Of a DNA stretch of 64,000 bases, positions 33,215-43,756 are shown piece after piece. This DNA is from Apoda limacodes. Taxonomy: Eukaryota > Arthropoda > Insecta > Lepidoptera > Limacodidae. Made by a program: the position numbers and the translations under genes. The notes beneath the pieces are model-generated. The model did no database searches. It saw only the letters and a list, made by a program, of their open reading frames with translations, and had not been told where the DNA came from. The stretch is taken from the NCBI GenBank assembly GCA_946406115.1, contig OX291545.1, positions 23,927,153-23,991,152 on the forward strand, read 5' to 3'. Position 1 is the stretch's first letter. Each line of letters begins with the position of its first letter.

Positions 33215-36181
33215 ATGGCCAGAAGACAGAAAAAGAAAAGAGTTTGCACAGCGGCTACTCCATCCACATATAATGTGGATTTTTGCAACATCAGGGGTAT
33301 TCACGCAAATCTTAACGCAGTCCACCACCATCTCGAAACTGCGCAGCCGACCATTCTTTTTCTAACGGAGACGCAGATATCCTGCCCGGCCGACACATCA
33401 TACCTTCATTATCCCGGCTACAAACTAGAACACAATTTTATGAGTCGTGCCGGTGTATGTATGTTCGTCCGGGAGGATATCTGCTGTCGCCGCCTTCATA
33501 GCCTTGAAGACAGGGACCTGTCGATATTGTGGGTGCGCGTAGATTACGGCGGCCACACTCGTATCTATGCGTGCCTATACAGGTCTCATAGCGGTGACAC
33601 GGACGTAACTCGACTCTTCACGCACCTGAGTTTGACGACTGACAATGTTCTAGAGCAATATCCCACAGCAGAACTAGTTATTTTGGGAGACTTTAACGCC
33701 CACCATCGCGAGTGGCTCAGTTCTCGAACCAATAACTATGCTGGGATATCTGCTCATGAATTTGCTCTGACCTATGGATTCTCTCAGCTGGTACTTTCTC
33801 CAACGAGAATACCAGCTATAGAGGAACATACGAGCTCCTTACTGGACCTTCTGCTGACTACTCGTTCGGACGGGTACTCCGTCTCAGTGGATGCGCCTCT
33901 TGGCTCCTCGGACCACTGTCTCGTTCGGACTCAAGTGTCATGCACACAACCTGATCCTTCTGGGCCAACTAACTGGCGTCGTGTGTGGCACTATAAGTCG
34001 GCAGACTGGGATGGATTGCGTGAATTTTACGCATCGTACCCGTGGAGGCAGATCTGCTTCAACTCAGAAGATCCTGACGTCTGCGCAGCCGCAGTCACTG
34101 AGACAATCCTTGCTGGTATGGAATGCTATATTCCTAACCCGCGAGTAGCTGCCGGCGTCAAAAAACGACCGTGGTTTAATAGGTCTTGCAGAAAAGCTAA
34201 AATTCTTAAGCAAAATGCATATGAGGCTTGGACCACGGCTCGTTATAATAAGGATCCGAATATTTCTGAGTTAAAACGCAAATTAAATGCTGCCTCGAGG
34301 TTCAGTAAGAAAGCAACTGCCAGAGCAAAATTCCAATTCATCGGCAAAATAGGTGGGCGACTTGCGAGCTATCCTTCTGGGAGTCGTGCTTTCTGGTCGC
34401 TTGCCAAAGCTGCCGAAGGGAACTTCTGCCAGTCGTCGTTACCACCACTGCGAAAGACCGATGGTGACTTGGCCCATAGTGCTAAAGAGAAAGCCGATCT
34501 ACTGGGCAGTCTCTTTGCCTCGAACTCGAATATGAACGATGAAGGCGCTGTACCACCTACTATACCGTGGTGCGGTAAGTCCATGCCGGAAATCTCCATA
34601 ACGCAGCGGGAGGTCAGGCGGGCGTTGCTTTCTCTAGACGTTCATAAGTCGAGTGGGCCAGACGGTATACCAGCAGTGGTGCTTAAGCAGTGTGCTCCTG
34701 AGTTATGTCCTGTACTCACGCGCCTCTTCGCGCTTTCCTACCACACTAGGCAATTTCCGTCTACATGGAAGACTGCGAATGTGCACCCGGTGCCCAAAAA
34801 GGGCGATAGATCAGATCCATCGAATTACAGGCCTATCGCTATTACCTCTCTCCTCTCTAAGGTGATGGAGCGTGTGATCAACACACAGCTTCTAAGATAC
34901 CTAGAAGTACACGATCTGGTCAGTGACCGTCAATATGGCTTTCGCCACGGTCGCTCGACTGGTGACCTTCTAGTGTATCTCACACACCGATGGGCACTAG
35001 CCATTGAGAGTCAGGGGGAGGCATTGGCATGTAGCCTGGACATAGCGAAGGCGTTCGATCGGGTCTGGCACCGCGGTCTTCTATCGAAGTTGCCATCTTA
35101 CGGAGTGCCCGAGGGTTTGTGCAAATGGGTGGCTAGCTTTTTGTCCGGCAGACGCATACGAACTGTAGTTGACGGTAGTTGCTCTGATAGCATGGACATT
35201 AATGCTGGTGTCCCGCAAGGCTCTGTGCTGTCTCCTACGCTGTTTCTACTGCATATCAATGACATGTTGGACATCAACAACATACATTGCTATGCAGATG
35301 ACAGTACTGGAGACGCTTTTTACACGGGTCGTGCAAACATCCCTCGTTCCGTTGTGGAGGAAAACCGCGGAGAACTTGTGTCTCAAATCGAGACCACACT
35401 GTCCCAGGTCTCTGACTGGGGACGGGTAAACTTGGTCCGATTCAACCCTACAAAGACACAAGTGTGCGCGTTCACCGCTAAGAAAACTCCATTCACTGTG
35501 GTCCCACAATTCCAGAACACTCCCCTCTCCATCTCCAAGAGCATTGGGATCCTTGGTGTCGACATCTCCAGCGATGTTCAGTTCCGAGATCATTTACAAG
35601 ATAAGGTAAAGCTGGCGTCCAAAAAACTTGGTGTACTCAACAGAGCGAAGCAGTACTTCACGTCGGGGCAAAGGTTGTTACTTTACAAGTCGCAAGTTCG
35701 GCCCCATATGGAGTACTGCTGCCATCTCTGGGCAGGTGCACCCGGATACCAGCTTGACCCTTTTGACTCGGTTCAACGACGGGCTGTGAGAATTGTCGAC
35801 GATCCCAAACTCACTTGCGGTATCGAGCCCTTAAGTCTGAGGAGAGACTTTGCCTCACTGTGTGTGTTCTACCGCTTGTACAATGGGTTGTGTTCTGAGG
35901 AATTGTTCGAAATGATGCCCACGGCTACTTTCTACCATCGCACCGCTCGCCATCGGCAGGGAATTCATTCTCACACTTTAGAACCTAAATGGTCGCGTAC
36001 AGTGCGGTTTCAGAGAAACTTCCTCCCGCGAACGCTTAAGTTGTGGAATGAGCTCCCTGCCAAGGTTTTCTGCAAGGACTACAGTATGGAGTTCTTCAAG
36101 AAAGAAGTTATTGGATTTCTGAAGGGTCGGCAACGCGCAAGTGATACCCCTGGTGTTGCAAGCGTCCATAGGCTACGGTGA
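33215..36181 (+). CDS. LINE-A endonuclease/reverse transcriptase
   Basis: A 988-residue open frame encoding the replication enzyme of the retrotransposon: an APE-type endonuclease that nicks target DNA, followed by a reverse transcriptase that copies the element RNA at the nick. The N-terminus is basic (MARRQKKKRV). Endonuclease motifs: FLTETQ with Glu52, ILGDFN at ~156-161, SPTR at ~195, and SSDH at ~231-234. The reverse transcriptase region (about 450-720) shows YRPIAITSLLSK, YGFRHGRST, SLDIAKAFD with catalytic Asp609, GVPQGS at 665-670, and YADD at 693-696. The C-terminal ~250 residues end FFKKEVIGFLKGRQR. All catalytic motifs are intact with no stop. No zinc-knuckle gag-like ORF1 precedes it, unlike typical jockey elements. 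Activity is inference. Confidence 0.93.
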   Translation: MARRQKKKRVCTAATPSTYNVDFCNIRGIHANLNAVHHHLETAQPTILFLTETQISCPADTSYLHYPGYKLEHNFMSRAGVCMFVREDICCRRLHSLEDRDLSILWVRVDYGGHTRIYACLYRSHSGDTDVTRLFTHLSLTTDNVLEQYPTAELVILGDFNAHHREWLSSRTNNYAGISAHEFALTYGFSQLVLSPTRIPAIEEHTSSLLDLLLTTRSDGYSVSVDAPLGSSDHCLVRTQVSCTQPDPSGPTNWRRVWHYKSADWDGLREFYASYPWRQICFNSEDPDVCAAAVTETILAGMECYIPNPRVAAGVKKRPWFNRSCRKAKILKQNAYEAWTTARYNKDPNISELKRKLNAASRFSKKATARAKFQFIGKIGGRLASYPSGSRAFWSLAKAAEGNFCQSSLPPLRKTDGDLAHSAKEKADLLGSLFASNSNMNDEGAVPPTIPWCGKSMPEISITQREVRRALLSLDVHKSSGPDGIPAVVLKQCAPELCPVLTRLFALSYHTRQFPSTWKTANVHPVPKKGDRSDPSNYRPIAITSLLSKVMERVINTQLLRYLEVHDLVSDRQYGFRHGRSTGDLLVYLTHRWALAIESQGEALACSLDIAKAFDRVWHRGLLSKLPSYGVPEGLCKWVASFLSGRRIRTVVDGSCSDSMDINAGVPQGSVLSPTLFLLHINDMLDINNIHCYADDSTGDAFYTGRANIPRSVVEENRGELVSQIETTLSQVSDWGRVNLVRFNPTKTQVCAFTAKKTPFTVVPQFQNTPLSISKSIGILGVDISSDVQFRDHLQDKVKLASKKLGVLNRAKQYFTSGQRLLLYKSQVRPHMEYCCHLWAGAPGYQLDPFDSVQRRAVRIVDDPKLTCGIEPLSLRRDFASLCVFYRLYNGLCSEELFEMMPTATFYHRTARHRQGIHSHTLEPKWSRTVRFQRNFLPRTLKLWNELPAKVFCKDYSMEFFKKEVIGFLKGRQRASDTPGVASVHRLR

Positions 36182-36250
36182 CCGCTTACCATCAGGCGGG
36201 CCGTAAGCTTGTTTGCCACCTTAGTGGTATAAAAAAAAAAAAAAAAAAAA
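36182..36250 (+). other. LINE-A 3' tail and poly-A
   Basis: The short tail right after the stop (CCGCTTACCATCAGGCGG, GCCGTAAGCTTGTTTGCCAC) is shared almost unchanged by most LINE-A fragments here. It probably serves as the recognition site for target-primed reverse transcription. A ~20-bp A run follows. Confidence 0.75.
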
Positions 36251-37490
36251 GTCCTACTTAGTTTGGGACCAGGATGCCACTGTGTCAGATATTAACAAAT
36301 GTCCAGGAAAGATATGAACACGCAACATCTGTTAAAAACAAACAAATCTACTACGGCTACTTCCTACTCCTCCTTCCTATGCAGCTTTTGATCTTCCGGT
36401 AATTATGAATACTATTTAAGTAATTTGTGTTTGAAATCCAACCCGTATTTCCGTTCCTACGACTAAATACTACAAATTGTACGAACTTAGCCTGACCACT
36501 GCCCACCGTATGATTACAAGTCAATTACTAGAATTGAAATGTATCCAATCGATGTTTCTAATGCAACATTAACAGACGGCTTCCTCGAAACGTTTGTTTA
36601 TAAAATATGATTTCTACCATTAACAATACTCAGAGTACTTGTTAGGAATGTGTTATAAAAAAAGTAGGATATGGCGTTTTTACATAAACTGTTGATAGAA
36701 ATAAAGGATATTTCTAGTAAACAAAGCTTTTCTATTCTGTTCTGGAAAACATTCAGTATACCTGCTATACTCTAATACCATACTCTTACTCGTATCTACC
36801 ATACTCTTAACTACCATACTCTTACCTGCCTTACCATAATGATAATCATTTTTTTAGTAGATGATTCAATTTTAATAATTTTATCCCCAACATAAAAAAT
36901 TTAGGACCATCTTAACTTTGTAGTTTATAAAATGTTCTTCCACACATATAAGTATAAGTATAAGATATAAGTAACGGTCGAATGTAACTACAATTTTATT
37001 TCTAATATAACTAAAAAGCTCTTAGCTCCGTCATATTCGTCTATCAGAAAGTAGAGCTGTAAGACCTTGCTTGGTGCTTGCTAATTTTCATAATTTTAGG
37101 TCATCGGTAAGTACCTACTAAGTAGGTTTTGATTTATTCATGTGGTAGTATGGTCTTACTTAACTGACCGACAGACAGGCAGACAGACATATGGACAACG
37201 AAGTGATAGTATAATAGTTCAGTTTTTTTCTTTTGAGGTATGTAACCCTACAAATAATTAATTATATAAACGAGGCCCGAGTGGCATCGTACCCAGAACA
37301 CTGGCTGCATTTTATCTTTGGATAGGATTTGGATATACTTATCCTCTGAGCGAAATAGCAGCCAGCCCTCTTGTCACCGCTGGCGCCAACCAAAAGGACC
37401 CCAGGGGCTTAAGGTCTCCGCTGCAAATGGTAGAAATATATAATTTTGAAGAAGTGAATTGTATTTTTGTTTTTTCTTAGATTCAGCTAA
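36251..37490. other. Mostly unassigned; possible SINE at 37262-37445
   Basis: No gene is seen. At 37262-37445, 'gaggcccgagtggcatcg' followed by a GC-rich body ('cagccagccctcttgtcacc') has the feel of a tRNA-derived SINE, but no convincing B box is present. A rep-C-like (GACAGACAGGCA) patch lies at 37165-37195. Confidence 0.3.
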
Positions 37491-37761
37491 AAATGCAGCA
37501 GCACCTACGTTTATTGAAGTTTGAAAATTATTGATAATTAGTATAAACAAAGTGAATTATGAGAGTAGGTGGATATAAATATAAAATTTTATAATATTTT
37601 GAAGCTTAATATTTGACTTGGCTAGTTTTCACGTACCTGCTATATGATATCAAAATATTATAAAATTTTATATTTATATCCACCTACTCTCATAATTCAC
37701 TTTGTTTATACTAATTATCAATAATTTTCAAACTTCAATAAACGTAGGTGCTGCTGCATTT
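37491..37761. repeat. Perfect 112-bp inverted repeat, 47-nt spacer
   Basis: The arms 37491-37602 and 37650-37761 are exact reverse complements by base-by-base reading, around a 47-nt spacer (37603-37649). Outer ends read AAATGCAGCAGCACC / GGTGCTGCTGCATTT. A transcript would form a 112-bp uninterrupted RNA duplex. No coding frame, target duplication or second copy was seen in the window. Confidence 0.95.
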
Positions 37762-38275
37762 ACATCCCAATTGAAATAAATGCATTATTTAAATAATTTT
37801 CTGGTCAAATTTAAGAATTTATACTACCTATTAAATAGAAAACATTGTAGTAGTACAAAGAAAGAAGAAATTGTTATATAAATTGATTTTAAAACGTTGC
37901 ATGTTCTTGTAAGTAAAATGTTAAGATTTTCTACACCTAACTTGGTACCCATATACATAGATCTCAATTCTTTTTTCGGCAAAGTCGACACCGACGCACA
38001 TTCGTAATATTGAACTTGGCTTTCATTTCACATTTATGTTTTTGATGGGATTTCCTTTACTGTGCCCTAGCGACTTACTTTAGCCCGGTTCATACAAACT
38101 TTAATTCGATATATAAATGCTTTGATTGGGGTTAGTTAAGGTTAGGTTGTGTTATATAATTTTAATTTGAACGTCTTTACTCATCTAACTTTTAAAAATA
38201 TCGTATGGTAATTAAAACATTTTTTGTGAGAACTTAACTTCTGATAAATATTTATATGAACCGCGCTTTGACTAT

Positions 38276-38304
38276 ATATATATATAAATATTTATATATA
38301 TATG
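38276..38304. repeat. AT microsatellite
   Basis: A run of (TA)n with an ATAAATATTTATAT palindrome at the centre. It is self-complementary low-complexity DNA. Confidence 0.8.
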
Positions 38305-38867
38305 CCTTCCTCACCTCAAAGTGACACCTGGCTACGCCACTGGCTTAAACACATAACACCAACATCAATTTGCAGCGAGAACTATTTGGCTTATAGTAAT
38401 TAGCTTTTAGTATTCGTCGTTAAACAAATGTGTATTTTGCTGCAATCTAAATGTTTGAAGATGCGTAGGCGAAGTCCGTAAAGATCGTGTTTTAAGCATA
38501 CCCTCTGATTTTACGCAATTTGTAACTCTTCACGTTTGGAACACATACGGCAGATACATTGACTATACATTCATGTATTTTATTTTGAAATTCTAGACTA
38601 AATTTTTTAGATATTTTGTAGAAGGACTCGTCGACACGCGTGGTTATTTCCTATTTCACATGGGATTCGGGATCGGTTTCAAGTCCAACACTAGTGCTCT
38701 CCATTGCCGCGCACATATATATTGCATAATAAACTAAACATAATCACGCGGCAATGAAAACCATACTAGTGTTGTATTTAAAACCGATTACGATTCCTTG
38801 CGGAGTTACGAAATCACTCGGTTTCTTAATGGACTCACAGTCGAAGTAATTTTACACGTATTTAGTA

Positions 38868-39787
38868 AGTAAGTAAGTAAATGATTTATTAGGCACACAA
38901 CAACACCAACAATGAAACAAAAATACAATTACAACAGCTTAACACAAAGAACTATTTTTTTTACAATAAAACACTACAAATACAATAATTATTATTACAA
39001 TCAATAAAATACAATGGTTAAGATACTACCAATGACTACCAGAGTATTAGGCTTTATGGGTGTTGCAATGTTTCACCTAATTGGACCCCGATTCAGCAAT
39101 GCTGCCAAATAAATGACAACGCTGATTTTCAATCGGCGCCATACTGATATAATAAAGCAACTGTATCACGAAATTATGTATCTACGAATTATTGTTATAA
39201 ACATCTATAAAAGTCTGACTATATGTATACAATGTAAGTAGTGGTTAGTTGTAGGGTTGTTTGATAAATTAATAATAAATAAATAAATAATTAAATACCT
39301 ACTAATAATATACAAAAAAAAAAAAATATTATAGTAAAATAGTAAATAATAAATTAATTTAATATACCTATATAATAATATATATAATCAGTAGAAATGT
39401 GATTACTATAATATGTATATGTACAAATACCAATATATTTTAAATAACAAGAATATTACTTTAACTATATAGTTGCTACGATGATCTACTCTTTTATTTG
39501 TAGGTCAAAAAAGTATGTCTTTAATTGCGACCTAAAGTAGCTCTTATTTTGTAAATTTCTCAGTGGCGGGGGTAAGTCATTCCAACACTTTGTCGCAGCA
39601 AAACGGAAACTGCCACGAAAGGCAGCAGTGTGATATGTGGGTATACACAGGGGTGGTGTGCAAGAGCGTTTGCTTTTATGTTGGTCACGCATCCATTTTA
39701 ATTTAATATGTAAATAAAAGGGTTTACCCATTTTTACGACATCAAACAGTACATCACAACAGCCATCCAGGCATACAAACTTTCACA
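38868..39787 (-). pseudogene. LINE-B, 5'-truncated 3' end
   Basis: On the minus strand, from 39787 to 39486, the frame reads '..CLDGCCDVLFDVVK', then 'GKPFYLHIKLKWMRDQH', and ends '..KCWNDLPPPLRNL..FRSQLKTYFFDLQIKE' and a stop. The WNDLPP..(F)+..LK..F pattern is the usual C-terminus of insect and other CR1/jockey-type reverse transcriptases. A ~600-bp AT-rich 3' untranslated part follows and ends in (ACTT)n (38868-38881 on plus as AGTA repeats). The 5' side is cut by the Helitron at 39788. Confidence 0.7.
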
Positions 39788-39960
39788 TCTAAATATATAA
39801 AAGAAGAAACTGACTGACTGACATATCAACGCACAGCTCAAACCGCTGAGTCTAAGGATTCCAAATTTGGCACGTAGGTTCATTATCAGGTATAGGGGTG
39901 CACTAAGAAAGGATTATTCAAAATTCACCCCCCAAAGGAGTGTAACGGGGGTCTAAAGTT

Positions 39961-40650
39961 TGTATGAAAATTCGTAATTTTTGAAGTTAAGTGGATGAAA
40001 ATTGGTATATGGCCTTTTTGTAAAAACTAAGAATGACGTGTTTCACTGTTTTTGGAAAATCATCCCCTAAGGGGATAAATAGGGGTTGTAAATTTGTATT
40101 AAAAAAATTCAAACAACAGAACCGGTTTGGCTGAAATTCAAAGTGCATGTAGCTCATATCTTGACATAACACTTAGGCTACATTTTTTCTCGGAAAACTT
40201 ACAAGTTTCCGGGAGAATAATTGTAACTTAATGTGGCTTTTCAGTTTCCTTACTCTTCCACGTCATAGTTAAAGAGACGGATAAGGATATAAGCCATATT
40301 AAATACCGATCAAGAGTTCCTGTAGGAATAAAAATTATATTGCAAACTTTGTACGGAAATTCGTTATTTTTCAATTAAAATGGATGAAAATTGGTACATG
40401 GTCTTTCGTTTGAAAATTATGAATGACGTGTTTCACCGTTTTTGGAAAACAATCCCCTTAGGCCTAGAGGGGGTAAAATAGGGGTTGTAAATTTGTATGA
40501 AAAAATTCAAACAATGGAGCCGATTTGGCTAAAATTTGGAATACAGATAGCTTATATCTTAACATAACACATAGGCTACATTTTATCCCGGACAACTCAT
40601 AAGTTCTTACGGGAATAATTATAACTTAATATGACTTTTGTTACTCTTTC
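39961..40650 (+). repeat. Tandem duplication inside Helitron, 390-bp period
   Basis: Two diverged units share 'gaatgacgtgtttcac' (40031 and 40421), 'gggttgtaaatttgtat' and 'cataggctacatttt'-type blocks. This could mark an internal duplication or two fused non-autonomous units. Confidence 0.75.
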
Positions 40651-40923
40651 ACGTCACTACATCGGATTCAGATGAAATTTGGCATAGAGATAGTTGAAAG
40701 ATTCAAGAAGGATAAGGCTTTTTTCCCGATTGAGAGGTCCCATAGGAATGAAATCCTAACGATAACCAAATAACCAATATTATTAACCAAACTTAGCGCG
40801 GGAAAACACGATTTAATTGGGCGGTAATTTGTGACTGGGATAGTTGAAGATATGGAAAAGGATTGAAACCCCTTTTTATCCCGATTTGGAAGTTGACGTG
40901 GGAATAAAACCATGGTGTCAATC

Positions 40924-41834
40924 GCCATATATGCTACGCGAACTTTTGACTATAATGTTGGTGTTTTGTCAAGTGTCTGATCCAATAAGCCTGTGGGATG
41001 CATTTAAAGAATACCTTTCAAAAGATTTTAAACGCGAAATCGAAATGCAGGTAGAAGGTGACATAAACCATTTAGCAGATGAAGTGTTCAACAAATGTCT
41101 GATAGAGATTGAAGAAGCATCTTTGGGGTAGGGTCGGTTCGGATTCCGGGCTTTCCCTAAAAGAGAACGGCTTACCACAGCCAAGCAGGTCTTTAGCATT
41201 AGAAAATAGGGAATTGATTAAAGAAACTAGCTATGATGTGATAGCTTTAGAGCGGTAAGTTAGGCATAACTGTGATACATTAACAGATGAACAAATCTCA
41301 GTATACGAACAAATAGTAAGAAGTGCAAGTGAGGGTCAAATTTTCTTTTTGGATGCTCCAGGGGGAACCGGTAAAACGGATCTATTAAATTTGGTAACTA
41401 TAAGGGTCAAACGTGATATAGCATTAGCTGTGGCTTCTTCGGGAAATGCCGCAACACTTTTGAAAGGCGGTCGAACTGTACACTCTGTTTAAAAGTTGCC
41501 ACTTAACCTAACGATTGTAGAAACTCCATTTTGTAATATTTCAAAACAGAGCAAATTTGCAGAAGTATTAAGAAAAGCTAAAATTATCGTCTGGGATGCA
41601 AGTACAATGGTCCATAAAAAAGGTATAGAAGCTCTGAATAGGACTCTGCAAGACATACGCAGCAGTAAAGGTTTGAAGGGTGGTTTGACTATATTATTTT
41701 CGTCAAACTCTACGACTAGTTCCAAGAGGGGTATTTATGAGATAAAGAAGTGTCTTAAAAGATCATCATTGTGGCTCTCCATCCAAAGTACTTCCATCTT
41801 AGATAGTAATTTTAGTTTTTATGTACTTACTTAA
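40924..41834 (+). pseudogene. Helitron PIF1-type helicase relic
   Basis: This is part of the helicase half of a Helitron RepHel protein, which unwinds DNA during rolling-circle transposition. The first piece (to 41131) reads 'LRELLTIML', 'SLWDAFKEYLSKDF' and 'VFNKCLIEIEE', a segment typical upstream of the ATPase. After a frameshift, a second piece (from ~41220 in a new frame) reads 'YDVIALER', stop, 'TDEQISVYEQIV', and the Walker A box 'FFLDAPGGTGKT'. It continues with 'ALAVASSGNAATLLKGGRT', then a stop at 41490, then 'LPLNLTIVETP' and 'IVWDASTMVHKKGIEALN'. In intact proteins the Walker B region reads VWDE, so Glu has become Ala here. The later GGDFRQ-type motif is destroyed ('FSSNSTT'). The N-terminal Rep domain is absent. 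It is not functional. Confidence 0.85.
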
Positions 41835-42359
41835 TATTTCTGCAAAGTTCTTTTGTTCTACTCGGAAACCTACAATTTCTACCAATTAATGAGCAACGTC
41901 TGGATTTCTTTAAAATTCAGCTGTATCTTGAATTGTATATATTGTTTTGCGCAGGCAAGGTCTCGATTTTCTAAATTTTGAATTACCAAAAATTTAACGC
42001 GAGCGAAGCCGCGGGCAAAAGCTAGTTTATAATATAATAGCAGGATAAAATTAAAAAAATCATGTGTAGCACACACAACTGTTGCGATTATCTATAAAAC
42101 GGTTTTTTAAAATGAGTTTCATGGAAAGTATCTATTTAAAGTTCTGTGTGTAGTGATAAGTGGTTTTTTTTTAGATGTTTAGGATAATCGTTTGAAAAGT
42201 TAGTGGAGGACCAATTTTAATACAGTCATTATCATTGTGGAGGACACAATTTATTAAACTTTAGAAGTTCTCGCAAGTACTTACGAAATATATATGTCAA
42301 AGCTGACACTATTATATCTTTAAATTTGTAGGTTTCATGCATTGCCGTGTTAACAAAAA

Positions 42360-43140
42360 CAACCGTCTTCAAAAAGTTGCACTATAACGGTAAAAATAAA
42401 AATCGGTTCGGCAGCAAGTACCGTACAAGCAACTTCTCTTGGGATTTTTTTTTTAATGTACCGATAAAAAATGAACCGCTGGACCGATTTTTTTCAGACT
42501 CTTTTCAGATCTAAGTCATAACGTGGCGTATTGATTGATATGGTCATCAAACAATTAGGTCCAGTTGTTTTTGAGAAAACCGAGCAGAAGAAAGTACGCA
42601 TACATACACACACACATAGACATCACTCTAAAAATGATTGCAAATGATTCTCCAAGTCATGAAACGTAAAGATCGATTTCGATTTTCGGACCTATTACAA
42701 TAACTTCCCAAGAGAAGTTAATAACCTACTTATTGCCTAAAATCTGATCTGAATCACAGTTTGAAGTCGGTGTCTATGTACCTGACAGTTTATAATACAC
42801 TTCACTTGCATGCATCAGTTTTTTGGCAACAAGTAGGTAATTATTTTTACTTTTTTAGTGCACCTTTTTAAAGCCGGTTGTTTTTTTTTTATTAAAAAGT
42901 TTTTATTTTTGCTTTTGAGTGACAAAATGCTTTTTTTTCTAGTACACTAAAAACATCCATACTTGTAAAAAAAATTCCACCATCCATTAATATGGGACCA
43001 CCTCAAGAACGTACTCTTTCAGATAAAAAAAAATTTGAAATCGATTCGAAATTGATGGAGAAATCGGTGGACATACATTAAAAAAATATACCTGTCGAAC
43101 ATAGAACCTCCTCCTTTTTTCAAGTCGGTTAAAAAACGTG
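42360..43140. repeat. rep-F compound element
   Basis: It is bounded by AACCGTCTTCAAAAAG (42361) and, inverted, TTTTTTCAAGTCGGTT (43118-43133). Inside are 'acttctcttggga' (42432) and its inverse 'tcccaagagaagt' (42706), and 'aagccggttg' at 42872. Related pieces lie at 19640-20170 and 45600-45720. No coding capacity is visible. Confidence 0.5.
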
Positions 43141-43410
43141 TTTCTTGTATGGAAACCTCTCTTAGTAATGGTTACTTTTTGTTTTTTTCATTATGTGTTT
43201 TGTTAAATTCACCATAGTAACACATGTATCCTAAAAATTGAGGTTTCTATAAGTTTTTAAATTTCCGGGTTCCGTTACTAAACACAATTTTTTTTTTTTA
43301 ATTTTTATAAATTCCAATAAAGTACTTATCAATAGTTATCTGGATCATTTTCATATATTTTGATAACTTTCTTAAAAATTGCAAATTCCAACATTCGAAG
43401 GCGAATTTTT

Positions 43411-43746
43411 GAAGTGAAAACTTCTTTAGCGGCGCTGTGCACTTTTTTTGTGATGGGTAAAAACTGTTAAACTCGCGTCAGGTCACGTGTCCTGATCGAA
43501 AATTCCTTTTGACCTTTATTTACATTAGGTTAGTTTTTATTTTTAGTATATGGCGATTATGAGTAGTACATGGAGGTTGGATATGGGATTTTAATTCTAT
43601 GACAGATTGAGCTGTCAAATATACAACGTCAAAAAAGTAAATAAACAAAAGTTATTATTTTTAATAAATAAATATGGATAAGAAGTGATGGGAAGTAAAT
43701 AGCGAGTATGTTTTCACTTCTGCCGGCACTCCCGGAGTGAAACCCG
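43411..43746 (+). repeat. rep-E dispersed repeat
   Basis: It is the reverse complement of 1157-1515. It starts GAAGTGAAAACTTCTTTAGC and ends with the palindrome region CACTCCCGGAGTG, then AACCCG and a T run. It lies just upstream of the candidate promoter at 43760. Confidence 0.7.
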
Positions 43747-43756
43747 TTTTTTTTTT

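Larger units (their letters stand above)
32603..36250 (+). mobile_element. LINE-A, near-complete copy
   Basis: A non-LTR retrotransposon of the jockey/CR1 type by its domain order. It has a ~610-bp GC-rich leader, one 988-codon reading frame, a short 3' tail (GGCGGGCCGTAAGCTTG, then TGGTAT) and a poly-A run at 36230-36250. The 5' limit is set by alignment with the second long copy at 11208. No certain target duplication was found: 'gtgctacaagtttt' before and 'gtcctacttagttt' after are similar but not identical. It is the only copy in the window able to encode an enzyme. Confidence 0.9.
39788..42025 (+). mobile_element. Helitron carrying a decayed helicase gene
   Basis: It starts TCTAAATATATAAAAG after an A at 39787 and ends GAAGCCGCGGGCAAAAGCTAG at 42025 before a T, so both Helitron termini and the A/T site are present over ~2.24 kb. 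The interior holds a 390-bp tandem duplication and a PIF1-type helicase relic. The Rep (HUH nuclease) domain is missing, so it is a deletion derivative of an autonomous element. Its 3' end matches the short Helitrons in the window. Confidence 0.75.

Noticed and set aside
32507..33331. Overlapping open frames on the minus strand across the LINE-A leader
   Set aside because: They lie antisense in the GC-rich leader, have no recognisable domain, and the matching frames in the second copy (11107-11352) are not kept intact.
34369..36169. Antisense and alternate-frame ORFs inside the LINE-A coding region
   Set aside because: They are shadows of the 988-codon frame and follow its codon pattern.
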